DNA from: UBA9160 sp035489755
Lineage (GTDB): Bacteria; Myxococcota_A; UBA9160
NCBI GenBank assembly: GCA_035489755.1
Contig: DATGZK010000029.1
Coordinates: 1 to 64,000 of the forward strand
Length of the DNA stretch: 64,000 nt
Direction of reading: 5' to 3'
The position numbers and the translations under genes were made by a program. A model generated the notes under the pieces. That model searched no databases and was not told the DNA's origin. It saw nothing but the letters and a program-made list of their open reading frames with translations. Numbering within the stretch: position 1 is the stretch's first letter; each line of letters opens with the position of its first letter. Positions 17,468 through 26,839 of the stretch are shown piece by piece.

Positions 17468-19273
17468 ATGCGCGAATCGATTTCAGGTGATGGGAGGGGG
17501 GAGGCGCGCCGCGGAAGATTGGCTCTGCGGCGAGCCCTCGGCGCCAGCCTCTTTGTCGGCCTCTACCTCGTGGTGGGCGTCTTCGACCATGAACTTTGGC
17601 CCCCGATCGAGCAGGCGGTCGCTGGTGTCACCTGGGAGATGTACACATACGGTGAGATCGCTGTACCCAAGATCAACGGGATCCCATACCTCGAAAAACC
17701 ACCCCTTGCCTACGCGCTCTCATGGGTGAGCTGCAAGATCGCAGGGCGCCTCAGCGCAGGCTTCGTACGCCTCCCGGCCGCTCTTTGCGGTCTCCTCTCG
17801 CTCTCGATCCTTTTTTGGATCAGCCGACGCCTTTACGGCGAGGCCGTCGCATGGATCTCGACCTACCTGTGCGCGACCACCTTCACCTTCTACGACATGA
17901 TGCACCGGGCGTCCTCCGACAGCGTGGCGCTCTTCTTCATCATTCTCTGTTTCGCACTCTTCCTGCGTACATTGCACGGGGATTCGCGCGGCCAAACGAC
18001 CCCTGCAGACGGCAACGCACCCAGAGCCGCGAGCCGCGCCGAACAGGCGCTCACCTCCCAAGGTCACGAGAAGGCCTCGGCCACGCCGCCCATCCAGACA
18101 CAGCCGCGCTCGCAAGGGCGCTGGCTTGAGGATCTCCCTTTCTGCCTCGCCCTTGCCGCCTCTTTCTACGCCAAGAATTTCTACACCTTCCTGATCATCG
18201 TTCCCCCCGTCACCGTCTTTCTTCTGATGACACGGCAGTTCTATCGACTGTTCAGGATCGGTGCCACCGCTGGAGTCGCTCTCGCGCTACTGGTCGGACC
18301 TTGGTGCTATGCGCTCTACGTCAAGGGTGGCCTCGAGTTTCTGCGGATTGTGTTCTTCGACAATACGCTCGGCAGATTTTTCACCTTCCGTGACACCACC
18401 GCGCTGCATATCGGAGAATTGAATGACGCCTTCCGAACGGTGAAGACTCGGCCGCCTTTCGGCGTTGCACGCTGGGTCAGCGCCGACATGCTGCCATGGC
18501 CCTTGATTTACCTGGGCGCGCTATGGGACCTCTTCCTAGGGCGGAGGGTCTGCCCGCGCCGCCTCTTCTTCAAGATTGCGTTCATTGCGATCATTGTCTC
18601 CTTGAGCCTTTCCTCCTCGACACAGATGACTTACTTCCTGCCGATCGTTTTTGTGCTGAGCCTGGTTTCGGCAGAGTTCTTCCACGACCTTTTCGCGCAG
18701 GGTGCGCGCTCGACTCGAAGAAAGCGGCAGCTCGTCGCTCTGAACCTCGCGCTCGTCGTCGTCGGCTTTGCGCTCGCGCCACTCGGCGCCGGGCTCGTAC
18801 TACACAATCAGACACTTGTGTGGCTCTTTGCACCGAATCTTGTCGCGGCCGCTGTGCTCTTCGTCATCCTGAAGGGACGATGGCACGAAGAGCTAGCGCT
18901 TTGGATGTGTGGCGTCGTCATCGCGTGCTCGGCGTTGTTTACACTCGCCTTCGCCATTCCTCTCATCGACAACCTGCGATCTTGGCGCCCGTTCTTCGAT
19001 CAAGTACGCAGCGAAATCGACGGCCGGCGGATCTTCACACCGCTCCTGAACGACCGACGCCTGCCCGCGATGAACTTCTATCTGGATCGAAGATTGGAGA
19101 TTCTGAAGGATCCCGATCAAATTCCTCTGCTTCTCGGCTTGCCCGAGAAAGTCGGCATCGTGGTCTCGGTCGATGACTACAATGAGCAGAGAGATCGGTT
19201 CGCCACGATTCCCCACCGTGCGATTCGCGCGTCGAAGGGCGCAGATCTCTTTGTGTTCCTCGAGAACCCCTGA
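17468..19273 (+). CDS. ArnT/PMT-like GT-C membrane glycosyltransferase
   Basis: A 601-residue polytopic protein with about 11-12 membrane segments. The first periplasmic loop has the GT-C acidic pattern DHELWPPIEQA, then EKPPLAYAL, as in ArnT/PMT-type transferases that use a lipid-linked sugar. A hydrophilic, Ala/Thr/Gln-rich insert lies near residue 180-220. The ATG at 17468 gives a short cytoplasmic lead before the first helix. It probably glycosylates lipid A, protein or polysaccharide on the periplasmic side; the acceptor is unknown. It converges with the TPR GT-C gene next door. Confidence 0.85.
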   Translation: MRESISGDGRGEARRGRLALRRALGASLFVGLYLVVGVFDHELWPPIEQAVAGVTWEMYTYGEIAVPKINGIPYLEKPPLAYALSWVSCKIAGRLSAGFVRLPAALCGLLSLSILFWISRRLYGEAVAWISTYLCATTFTFYDMMHRASSDSVALFFIILCFALFLRTLHGDSRGQTTPADGNAPRAASRAEQALTSQGHEKASATPPIQTQPRSQGRWLEDLPFCLALAASFYAKNFYTFLIIVPPVTVFLLMTRQFYRLFRIGATAGVALALLVGPWCYALYVKGGLEFLRIVFFDNTLGRFFTFRDTTALHIGELNDAFRTVKTRPPFGVARWVSADMLPWPLIYLGALWDLFLGRRVCPRRLFFKIAFIAIIVSLSLSSSTQMTYFLPIVFVLSLVSAEFFHDLFAQGARSTRRKRQLVALNLALVVVGFALAPLGAGLVLHNQTLVWLFAPNLVAAAVLFVILKGRWHEELALWMCGVVIACSALFTLAFAIPLIDNLRSWRPFFDQVRSEIDGRRIFTPLLNDRRLPAMNFYLDRRLEILKDPDQIPLLLGLPEKVGIVVSVDDYNEQRDRFATIPHRAIRASKGADLFVFLENP

Positions 19274-19471
19274 GCCCGTCCCCTTCGATCGTCAATTCCA
19301 CCCGACACCCGAAGGGGGTGGGCCCAGCAAGGCGGGCCTCAGAGGACAATCGGGCCGCGCGTTTGAGGGGCAAGATTCCTCGGGCGTCGGCAGAGAACAC
19401 TCGACGGATATGCGGCCGGGGGGCGGTCTACGATGTGCCCCCCTGGAGACGCGAGGGGAAGGGGGCCTAAA

Positions 19472-21661
19472 TCAGGAGGATGGCGGCGCGGCTCCACCCG
19501 CAGCAGGAGCTACCGACTCAGCCCGGTAGACGCGGGCGTGCTCGGCGATCTCGCGGGCCAGGTCATCCTGGCCCCCTCGGCGTGCCAGAGCCAACGCTTC
19601 ATTCGCCGTCGCAGTGGCATCTGTCAGTCGTCCTGCGGATGCGTACGCGGCGGCGAGGGTATCGAGCACTGCTGCGTTGCCTCGGCGCGTGACCATTGCA
19701 GCCTGCTCAGCCAGCTCTACGGCCTCAGCGGGGCTACGCACGGATGGGTCTGTGGCGGTTGCGAGGAGCCACGCGAGGTTGTTCATCGCTTCGAGCTGGC
19801 CGGGACGGAGCCGCAGCGCCTCCCGCAAGTGCGCGATAGCTTCGGTGTTGCGGCGCTGACGCTGGAGATTTTCGGCGAGTTCACCCTGGATCTCCGCCGT
19901 CTTAGGCGAGAGCGCAACTGCGCGCCGCAGTGCCTCCTCGCCCTCGGCGAGTTGACCGATTTGGGTGAGCGCGGCTCCCAAGTTCGCGAGCGCGTGGACA
20001 GAGTCTGGCCTCCAGTGAAGCGTACGGCGATAGTGCTCGACCGCTTCGGCAACCTTCCCTTGACCTGCGAGTGCCTCGCCCATGTAGAGCTCGATCTCAG
20101 CCTCGCCCCCTTCGGGCCCCGCGGCGAGGGTCTGGGATAGAAGTGTCAGCGCCTCCGTGTGCCTCCCCATGTTCGAAAGAATTTTGGCAAGGTCGATCCG
20201 CGCGGCGTCGAATCGTGGATCAAGGCGAAGCGCCTGACGCAGCTCCTCGCTTGCCTCTTCGTGCATCCCATATCTTTCAAGCACGAGCCCAAGGATCCAT
20301 CGGGGTCCCGGAGCGCGCGGATCGAGCCGGATTGCTTCGAGCGCGTGCTCGCGTGCTTCTGGGGCTCGCTCCTTGATGTAGAGGGTGGTCGCGAGGACTG
20401 TGTGTGCGGCGGAAGTCGGGGCGGTGACCCTCAGCGCGTGCTCGCCCAGAGTGATGCCGTCCTGCCACACGCGAATCTGAAGCTCTGTTGCGACCAGGAG
20501 AAGCGCCAGGAGGGCGAGGGCCGCGGCGCTGAGCCGGGCAGCCGGGATGCGGAACCGGGCAGCGAAATCGTGCGCACCCCACGCAACGGCGAGTCCGATG
20601 CCGACGAGGGGGAGATAGGTGTACCGATCCGCATAAGCCTGCGTGCCAACCTGCACGAACCCGATCACCGGCACGAGCATGCCCAAGAACCAGAGCCAGC
20701 CCACGGGCAGATAGGGCGCGCGCCGGAACAGTGTGACCGTACACAAAGTGATGACACCGAGCGCCGCCCCAGTGAGGCCGGCGTTTGAGAGGGAGAGCGA
20801 GCTCCGAAGGAGCGGATAGTAGAACGCGAGGCCGACGGGCCAGAAGATCTTCTCTACGTACGCGGCGTAGGCCAAGGGTATGTTCGCAAGTCGCAGGACA
20901 AGAGGCACTTGTTCCATCGTCTGGATCGTGCCAGCGGCCTCCTGAACGCGGAAGGTGATCACACTCGAGACCGCGGACAAGAAGAAAAGTGGGGCTTTCT
21001 CGAGTGTGAGTCGCGCGACGGCCGCGGCAGCCGCGCGCGCATTGCCAAGCGGAACGCGACCCAAGGGCCAAAGGTCGAGCAGGAGAAGCACAAAGGGCAC
21101 CGTCACGAGCATGGGCTTCGCGAGCAGGCCGAGTGCGAGGCAGAGAGCCACCACCCCGTAGCGTGTGGCGCTTCGATTCTGCGCGTAGCGCGCGTAGCAG
21201 CACAGCGTCGCTGCGAAAAACACGCCTGACAGGACCTCTTTCCGCTCCGCAACCCAAGCGACGGCCTCGACGTGGAGGGGATGGAGAGCGAATAGCCCCG
21301 CGACGAAGCCGCTCCGACCGAGAGCCCCAGTCATCCGTGCGAGAGCGAGGAAGAGGAGCGACGCTGCCGTGGCGTGGAGCAGCAGGTTCGTCAGAAGATA
21401 GCCGCCCGCCCATAGCCCGTGGAACCGGTAATCAACGGCGTAGGAGAGTGTTGTGAGCGGCGTCCAGTTTGCGAAGTAGCGCTCCGTAAACGCGCGTACG
21501 AGCCCTTCGCGTGTGAGGCCGCTCGCGAGCCGCCCATTCTCCGATACGTATTGCGGGTCGTCGAACGGAACGAAGTCGTGTCCGAGAATCGGCAGGTAGG
21601 TTGCCGCAGTCATCAGCCACAGAAAAAACGCCAGCCAGAGCTCGGGACGGCGCCATCGCAT
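19472..21661 (-). CDS. TMTC-like GT-C membrane protein with TPR tail
   Basis: A 729-residue protein. Residues 1 to about 400 have some 10-11 membrane helices with a first-loop GHDFVPFDDPQYV (GT-C acidic motif) and AWVAERKEVLSG, ADRYTYLPL, typical of O-mannosyltransferase-like TMTC/PMT relatives. From about 410 to 700 there are some seven TPR units (for example PGPRWILGLVLERYGMHEEA and SVHALANLGAALTQIGQLAE). TPRs probably bind protein acceptors. No signal of truncation. Confidence 0.85.
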   Translation of the reverse strand: MRWRRPELWLAFFLWLMTAATYLPILGHDFVPFDDPQYVSENGRLASGLTREGLVRAFTERYFANWTPLTTLSYAVDYRFHGLWAGGYLLTNLLLHATAASLLFLALARMTGALGRSGFVAGLFALHPLHVEAVAWVAERKEVLSGVFFAATLCCYARYAQNRSATRYGVVALCLALGLLAKPMLVTVPFVLLLLDLWPLGRVPLGNARAAAAAVARLTLEKAPLFFLSAVSSVITFRVQEAAGTIQTMEQVPLVLRLANIPLAYAAYVEKIFWPVGLAFYYPLLRSSLSLSNAGLTGAALGVITLCTVTLFRRAPYLPVGWLWFLGMLVPVIGFVQVGTQAYADRYTYLPLVGIGLAVAWGAHDFAARFRIPAARLSAAALALLALLLVATELQIRVWQDGITLGEHALRVTAPTSAAHTVLATTLYIKERAPEAREHALEAIRLDPRAPGPRWILGLVLERYGMHEEASEELRQALRLDPRFDAARIDLAKILSNMGRHTEALTLLSQTLAAGPEGGEAEIELYMGEALAGQGKVAEAVEHYRRTLHWRPDSVHALANLGAALTQIGQLAEGEEALRRAVALSPKTAEIQGELAENLQRQRRNTEAIAHLREALRLRPGQLEAMNNLAWLLATATDPSVRSPAEAVELAEQAAMVTRRGNAAVLDTLAAAYASAGRLTDATATANEALALARRGGQDDLAREIAEHARVYRAESVAPAAGGAAPPSS

Positions 21662-22040
21662 TGCGGGAAACCACCTCCCCAGAGCGAGTCAACGGCAGGA
21701 TAGCCCTTCCCAGAGGACACAGGATTGCGCCGAACTGATTGTGAGCGCGTTGCCGGTGGGGTGTCCATTCAAATTGGGTGGCGGAAGCCATATCGTCGGT
21801 GAGACTTCGGGCCAGAGGCCGCGCGGCTCCCGACCGGCCGGAGCCCGAGGACCGGCAACCGCGTTGGCGGGCGCGGCGGCGGGGTTCGGGGTACCCCTGT
21901 GATGAGCGTTATTTCAGCCGGATGTCACCGGTACGGTGGCGTCGGACGGCGAGGCCACGATTCCCAAATGACAACGCCCCGACGAGACCAAAGAATGCGT
22001 GCCTCGACTCGTGCCGGAGCCACGCCCTAGGATCTGGAAA
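21662..22040. other. intergenic with partial dispersed repeat
   Basis: About 380 bp between divergent genes. Positions 21932-21956 match the right part of the dispersed repeat at 23.02 and 24.68 kb. No gene is seen. Confidence 0.45.
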
Positions 22041-22871
22041 ATGGCGACCGTGGCCTTTGCGATCAGAGCCAGCGGGCTCCTCGCGCTCGCAACGCTTGCG
22101 GGTGCGACGGTCGCAGCGCCCGCGTACGCTCTCGTCGTCGTCTCGGACCGCGGCTCCGAAAATCTGACAGCACCTAACGACGATCCGGGGTGGGCGAACG
22201 TAGGCACCGTCTCGGGCCTAACAGGCACTTACCTCGGAAACGGCTGGATGTTGACGGCGAGTCACGTCGGCGCCGGCCCGGTCGTCCTCGGCGGTCGCAC
22301 ATTCAGCGCGGTGCAAGGCTCGACGGTACAGCTACGCAACCAGGATGGGAGCCTGGCAGACGTGATCGTCTTTCGTATCCAGGGTGCCCCCCATCTCCCG
22401 AGGCTGCGGATCGCGACAGCCACGCCTAAGACGGGAACGCCGGTGGTGCTGATTGGGCACGGGGGAAACCGCGGCGCTCCGACGTCGTGGTCCGGACACG
22501 AGGGCTTCGCGTGGGGAACGGCCTCGGCGCTGCGCTGGGGCACGAACACCGTGTTCAAGAACGCCGTACGGGCCAACTCGACCGAGGCGTTCGCAACCGA
22601 ATTTCGCAAGGACGGCGCGACGCCACACGAGGCACAGGCGGCGGTGGGCGATTCGGGCGGCCCAGTGTTCGTGAAAGTGCGGGGGAAATGGCGGCTCGCG
22701 GGCGTGCTCTACGGGGTTGCCACATTCGAGAAGCAGCCGTCCGAGACTGCCCTGTATGGAAACTTCACCCTGATCGCCGATCTCGCACGATATCGCACGC
22801 AGATCGAAAAGCTGACGGCCAAGCCGATGCAGCGTAGCCCTGTGAAGTCGAAGGAGGACCGTCCGCGTTAG
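22041..22871 (+). CDS. secreted trypsin-like serine protease
   Basis: About 276 residues. A signal peptide (ATVAFAIRASGLLALATLAG to APAYA) is followed by a chymotrypsin-fold domain. Catalytic His75 lies in LTASHVG, and nucleophile Ser205 in GDSGGPVF. An Asp in LADVIVFRI is a candidate third residue. The C-terminus is basic and lacks PDZ domains, so it is not a DegP. It is likely periplasmic or extracellular. The start at 22041 has AGGA 9 bases upstream and removes a Pro/Arg-rich false extension. Confidence 0.85.
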   Translation: MATVAFAIRASGLLALATLAGATVAAPAYALVVVSDRGSENLTAPNDDPGWANVGTVSGLTGTYLGNGWMLTASHVGAGPVVLGGRTFSAVQGSTVQLRNQDGSLADVIVFRIQGAPHLPRLRIATATPKTGTPVVLIGHGGNRGAPTSWSGHEGFAWGTASALRWGTNTVFKNAVRANSTEAFATEFRKDGATPHEAQAAVGDSGGPVFVKVRGKWRLAGVLYGVATFEKQPSETALYGNFTLIADLARYRTQIEKLTAKPMQRSPVKSKEDRPR

Positions 22872-23015
22872 CAATCCTCGACATGGATAGGCACGCCCCA
22901 GACCGACCCCTGGGCGCATTCAGTGTTCTTGCCGATTCCTTGCTCGCGATCGCCTTTGCCGCTGCTGAAGGGAGTGGGGGTGAGGGCTCTCGGAGGAGCA
23001 GCCACCACGTACTGC

Positions 23016-23080
23016 TACGCTGAGGCGCGCTCTTCGCGCAGGCGCCTCGCGCATGGCGGTGGTCGGACGGCGAGGCGCCG
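23016..23080. repeat. dispersed structured repeat, copy 1
   Basis: About 65 bp with two mutually exclusive 7-bp stems: GAGGCGC pairs with GCGCCTC, or GCCTCGC pairs with GCGAGGC. A similar element is at 24682-24742 and its right part at 21932-21956. All three lie between genes. It is REP-like in character. Confidence 0.6.
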
Positions 23081-23088
23081 AAAGAGTG

Positions 23089-23793
23089 CTACGCGGTCAA
23101 CGCCAGCCTGCGGCGGGCCACCGTGAGACTCAGCACGCCTCCCATCACGAGCAGACCCGTACCGGGCTCGGGGACAACGCGCGCGTACTCGATGTTGTCG
23201 ATGAAGATCCCGTCGTTGTCTCGACCGGGTGACGTGAACGTAATCGACCGGATGTCCGAAGCCGTACTGAGGACACCGACGAAGTACACATTCCCCGTCT
23301 GGAAGTTGTACCCATCTGTCTCGAATGAGCCCAGCTTCGTGCCGGTACCGGACGGACCAGAGTACGCGTTTAGGAACGTTGTGTTAACGCCGCCCGGGTT
23401 GAAGTAGTCGACCGTATCGAAGCCGACCCCAAGCACTGGCTGATCGAACGTAATCGACATTGTGTGGCCCCCTCCGGGAATGGAGATGTAATGCGATGTC
23501 TCGTAGGGCCCTTCGCCCGGCGAGAGGGGTCCCTCGTTACTCCCAGCCCCCGCCGGCGTGTTATTGATGTTGACCGCAGGACTGACGACGATATTGACAC
23601 CCGGGTAGAACGTCGGATCGAGAGGGCCCAACGGTTCAGTCTCGAAAGTCAGCGTCGTGATGAGGCCCTCGTTTTCGGCCACGGCGGTCGCGAAGTTCTC
23701 GGAGTTGGCCGTCGGATTCAACATGAAACCCGTGACGGTTGCCTGCGCCGCGGGCGCGATGCAAAACCAGAGAGCCAAGGCGAGGAATCGCAT
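23089..23793 (-). CDS. PEP-CTERM secreted protein
   Basis: A 234-residue protein with a signal peptide (MRFLALALWFCIAPAAQA), a beta-rich middle (TMSITFDQPVLGVGFDTVDY, SITFTSPGRDNDGIFIDNI) like a lectin/jelly-roll domain, and a C-terminal VPEPGTGLLVMGGVLSL plus ARRR sorting tail. It should be exported and handled by an exosortase. The domain pattern recalls PEP-CTERM proteins that bind carbohydrates, which is inference. Confidence 0.9.
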   Translation of the reverse strand: MRFLALALWFCIAPAAQATVTGFMLNPTANSENFATAVAENEGLITTLTFETEPLGPLDPTFYPGVNIVVSPAVNINNTPAGAGSNEGPLSPGEGPYETSHYISIPGGGHTMSITFDQPVLGVGFDTVDYFNPGGVNTTFLNAYSGPSGTGTKLGSFETDGYNFQTGNVYFVGVLSTASDIRSITFTSPGRDNDGIFIDNIEYARVVPEPGTGLLVMGGVLSLTVARRRLALTA

Positions 23794-24025
23794 ACCGACC
23801 TTCTGTGGCAGTTCGCCCTACCTACGGGAACGACGGCACTCCAACCCCACCGAACAGATCTGCTCTACGTTACGTGGTACGCCGAGGCGGAAAGTGTCAA
23901 AGAAATGTCCCGAGGTGTCGCGCGGGGTGACGACGCGCAGGCAACGCGAAACTCTGCGCCCGGGCGCGTAGTCCGACGCTCGGGGTTCGCTAAAGTTTCT
24001 CGCAGGTGCCGCAGAAGGAACTCGC

Positions 24026-24640
24026 GTGCGTGAAAAAGATGCTGGCGCAGTTCTATACCTGCGAAAGGAGCCCCAAATCACTCCCGACGTGAGGGAAGAG
24101 GCGCCCGATTTTGAGCTCTTCGATTCGACCGGGGTCGCGCACAGCCTGGCGTCGCTCGTCGCCAGCCGACCTCGCGTCCTGCTGTTCTACCGCGGCCATT
24201 GGTGACCGTTCTGCCTCCGCCAGTTGGCGGAGTATGGCCGCGCTTACGGGGCGATCCGCGCCGCCGGTGCGGACGTCGTCGCGCTTTCGGTCGATAGCCA
24301 GGCGCGCTCCGAGGCGGTGCGCACGCAACTCGTGCTCCCGTATCCGATCCTATGTGATCCGGCTCGCGTCGTTGTGCGCGCGTGGGATCTCTACAACCCG
24401 CGCGAGATGGGTGGGATCGCCGTTCCGGCCGTGTTCGTGATCGGACCCGATCGGTGCGTGCGCTACCGCTCGATCGACTCGCCGCGAGAGCGAGTGGCCA
24501 CCGACGGCGTGATGCGCTTCCTGCGAGGCGAGGCGCGAGGGGAGGTGCTCACTCGGGAGCGGGTGCGCGCGGGACTCGGCGAGTTCAGCCGCGCGGTTGC
24601 CAACGCGGTGCGCCGCGGGTTTCGGACTCCGCACGAGTGA
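24026..24640 (+). CDS. probable selenocysteine-containing AhpC/TSA peroxiredoxin
   Basis: Read through one in-frame TGA (24203-24205), this is a complete 204-residue thioredoxin-fold peroxidase. It has EEAPDFELFDSTG, then VLLFYRGHW-TGA-PFCLRQLAEYG, ADVVALSVDS, AVPAVFVIGPD. The TGA is residue 60, exactly where relatives carry the peroxidatic Cys of a W-C-P-F-C motif; the second Cys is residue 63. A GTG start at 24026 has AGAAGGA 6 bases upstream. Immediately after the TGA lies a SECIS-like hairpin. Every other part is intact, with no frameshift, which argues against a pseudogene. It would reduce peroxides using thiols. No selABCD genes are in the window, so Sec insertion is inferred. Confidence 0.8.
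24203..24232 (+). promoter_or_regulatory. candidate bacterial SECIS element
   Basis: TGA at 24203-24205, then a perfect 7-bp stem CTCCGCC/GGCGGAG (24215-24221 with 24226-24232) around the loop AGTT. The loop starts 17 bases after the TGA, the distance seen in E. coli fdhF, and contains a G. The hairpin lies wholly in the coding region as bacterial SECIS elements do. Confidence 0.65.
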
Positions 24641-24681
24641 CGCTCGCGGCTCTGCGTTGCTTGGGTTCCCGATCCCGGTTA

Positions 24682-24742
24682 TACGCCGAGGCGCGTTTCC
24701 GGCCGAGGCGCCTCGCGCACGGTGGCATCGGACGGCGAGGCC
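24682..24742. repeat. dispersed structured repeat, copy 2
   Basis: Same element as at 23016-23080, conserved in both stem segments and in the linking CGGACGGCGAGGC block. It lies about 40 bp after the peroxiredoxin stop. The surrounding 24641-25005 holds no gene. Confidence 0.6.
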
Positions 24743-25005
24743 GATGCCGACCGCTGCCTGAGAGTTCATTGTGGAATCTGCGACCTGTGGGACACGCGGC
24801 CACCGCGGCCATGCGGGACCCGATCGTTTGTCATGACGACCGAACCGAGGCGCTGCGACGTACGGGGAGCGTGACGCCGAAGACCGCTAGGTCACGTCCG
24901 ATCCGCAGCATCAACTGACGGCTTGCCGGCCCGTATTTCCGCGCGCACTATCGACTACGCCCAGGGGCAGGCATCTCGGCTGGATCACTTCAAGAGGAGG
25001 GCCAT

Positions 25006-25512
25006 TTGAGCAAACTATCCACCAGGTTGAAGGAGGAGTTCCTCGCGATACTTCCCCCCACGATCTTCTTCTTCATCGCCCTCCACATTGTGGCGTTCAT
25101 CCGTGTGCTGATGGCCAAGGGAACGGGCCTCCCGGTGATGTCTTCGCTTTCAGTGGCGATCGCTGCCCTCATCCTGGGCAAGGCGGTCTTGATCGCCGAC
25201 ATGCTGCCCATCATCAATCGCTATCCCGAAAAGCCGCTGGCCTACAACATCGTGTGGAAGACCACGATCTACCTTCTCGTCGCTGCGCTCGTCCACTATC
25301 TTGAGCGCCTCATCGACTTCTGGCGGGAGACCGGAGGCCTCATCACCGGCAACGAGACGTTGCTCAGAGAAATGATATGGCCTCATTTCTGGGCCATCCA
25401 GATCCTATTGTTCGTGCTGATCGTTATGTACTGCACGATGCACGAACTGGCGCGCGTGATTGGAGGGGCCAAGATGCGACAAATTTTCTTTGGGCCGCTG
25501 ACGACTTCCTAG
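25006..25512 (+). CDS. multi-pass membrane protein of unknown function
   Basis: A 168-residue protein with about four membrane helices (ILPPTIFFFIALHIVAFIRV, LSVAIAALILGKAVLIADML, TTIYLLVAALVHYL, FWAIQILLFVLIVMYC). The start is TTG at 25006 with a strong AGGAGG 5 bases upstream. Charged loops RYPEKPLAYN and ERLIDFWRE are distinctive, but I cannot name the family. It stands alone. Confidence 0.75.
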   Translation: MSKLSTRLKEEFLAILPPTIFFFIALHIVAFIRVLMAKGTGLPVMSSLSVAIAALILGKAVLIADMLPIINRYPEKPLAYNIVWKTTIYLLVAALVHYLERLIDFWRETGGLITGNETLLREMIWPHFWAIQILLFVLIVMYCTMHELARVIGGAKMRQIFFGPLTTS

Positions 25513-26128
25513 CAACGCGGCAGGAGCCACGCCCTCCCCGTCATGCAGCCACCGCCCCCCTCGCTCCAAAGCCCGCAACCAGCGTTCGACGGCTTTGGGG
25601 CGCGTGCGGTTTTCGCGCTGCGAGCGTGGCGGGGGGACGCTACAGAAATGCGCGCTCTTCGAGTGAGGCGCGGCGGCGGAATCGATGAGTGCCGGGCTCA
25701 TGGCGGATCGCAGTCATCTACACTCCGGGTCCGCAGCAGTCCGGCAGGATGACAAAGGTGCCGCCCACAGTAGCCGTACAACCGGAGCTTCCAGCACCGA
25801 CCGTGTCACCACCCCGCACCGCCCGCGCAAAGTAGGTTTCCGTCTTGAAGGTCGGAGAAGCGGAGCCGTGGTCGACGAATAGAGGCACGCGTGACCCCGG
25901 GCATACTGTGCGGAGGTTCACACGAAGACGAACACCAAAAACCGCTAGCGATCGTCGGTCCGAATATGGGGTCAGAGACCGCGTGAACCGCTGGACGAAA
26001 CGGCTCGAGGAAGAAGTAGCCAAGACCCCGGCAAGAGGACGATGACGGCAAGAGTCCGCGCCGCGATTCGAGAGGGAAGGTTGTAGTATTCCCACCCAGG
26101 GGTGTGCGGCGGAGCCACGAGGAGGAGC
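25513..26128. other. intergenic, possible decayed secreted-protein gene on minus strand
   Basis: About 615 bp. On the minus strand a signal-peptide-like stretch (ARTLAVIVLLPGSWLLLP near 26040) and a C-terminal stretch (VGGTFVILPDCCGPGV ending 25718) lie in different frames. This may be a decayed small exported protein; nothing intact is called. Confidence 0.3.
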
Positions 26129-26134
26129 ATGTAT

Positions 26135-26731
26135 ATGCGATCTGACATTGTTCCGGGCGCTATCTTCCCCGACTATGAGCTCTCCGACCACACTGCGAAA
26201 CGCCGGAAGCTCTCCGAACTGCAAGGACAACATCCAATGGTTCTCGTCCTCGGCCGCGGAGGTTTCTGCCCCAAGGACCGCCGGCAAGCTGAAGGGCTTG
26301 TTGAACTCCATCGTGAGCTCGAGGTTGCCTATTGCCGGCTTGTCACGATTAGCACCGACAATATCACTTTGACCAATGAATATCGCAGCGGAGTCGGTGC
26401 CCACTGGCCTTTCCTCTCCGACGCGGGGCGTATCGTCCAAAAAGATCTCGACATTGCCGAATACACTGATCCTGTCAACAATCCCATGATCCCCCACGTG
26501 ATTGTCCTCGAGCCCGGTCTTGTCATCTATAGGATCTACAACGGCTACTGGTTCTTCGGCCGGCCCACTCTGGAAGATCTCCGCCAGGACCTACGTGCTG
26601 TTACCAAGAAATGCCGGCCGGACTGGGACATCACAACGCCAGAACTCAAAGCGGCTTGGAAGGAAGGTCGCAAGGAACTCTTCTATCCGTACGGTAAAAC
26701 GTACGTCCAAACACTCGGTGAACAGGATTAG
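26135..26731 (+). CDS. AhpC/TSA peroxiredoxin-like protein
   Basis: A 198-residue thioredoxin-fold protein. GAIFPDYELSDHTAKRRKLS is the usual N-terminal entry, followed by LVLGRGGFCPKDRRQAEGLV with the putative peroxidatic Cys in the FCPKD motif, then RLVTISTDN and HVIVLEPG. A C-terminal extension (DWDITTPELKAAWKEG) is rich in aromatics and Lys. AGGAGG lies 9 bases before the ATG at 26135 (3 before an alternative ATG at 26129). It lies 1.5 kb from the Sec peroxiredoxin, in the same orientation, but is not in one operon with it. Confidence 0.75.
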   Translation: MRSDIVPGAIFPDYELSDHTAKRRKLSELQGQHPMVLVLGRGGFCPKDRRQAEGLVELHRELEVAYCRLVTISTDNITLTNEYRSGVGAHWPFLSDAGRIVQKDLDIAEYTDPVNNPMIPHVIVLEPGLVIYRIYNGYWFFGRPTLEDLRQDLRAVTKKCRPDWDITTPELKAAWKEGRKELFYPYGKTYVQTLGEQD

Positions 26732-26839
26732 GAGCGCTATCGCCATCAGCTGCAAATCACACCTTCCTGGAGGGGGCGTCTAGCGAGCCGGGTTCATCGC
26801 GCTTAGCTCCGCAGGCCGCGTGACGCGACCGAGATTTGA

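Noticed and set aside
24978..24992. GGCTGGATCACTT resembles the 3' end of 16S rRNA
   Set aside because: Only about 13 bases match, no upstream rRNA sequence is present, and the following AGGAGG is a ribosome site for a membrane protein gene.
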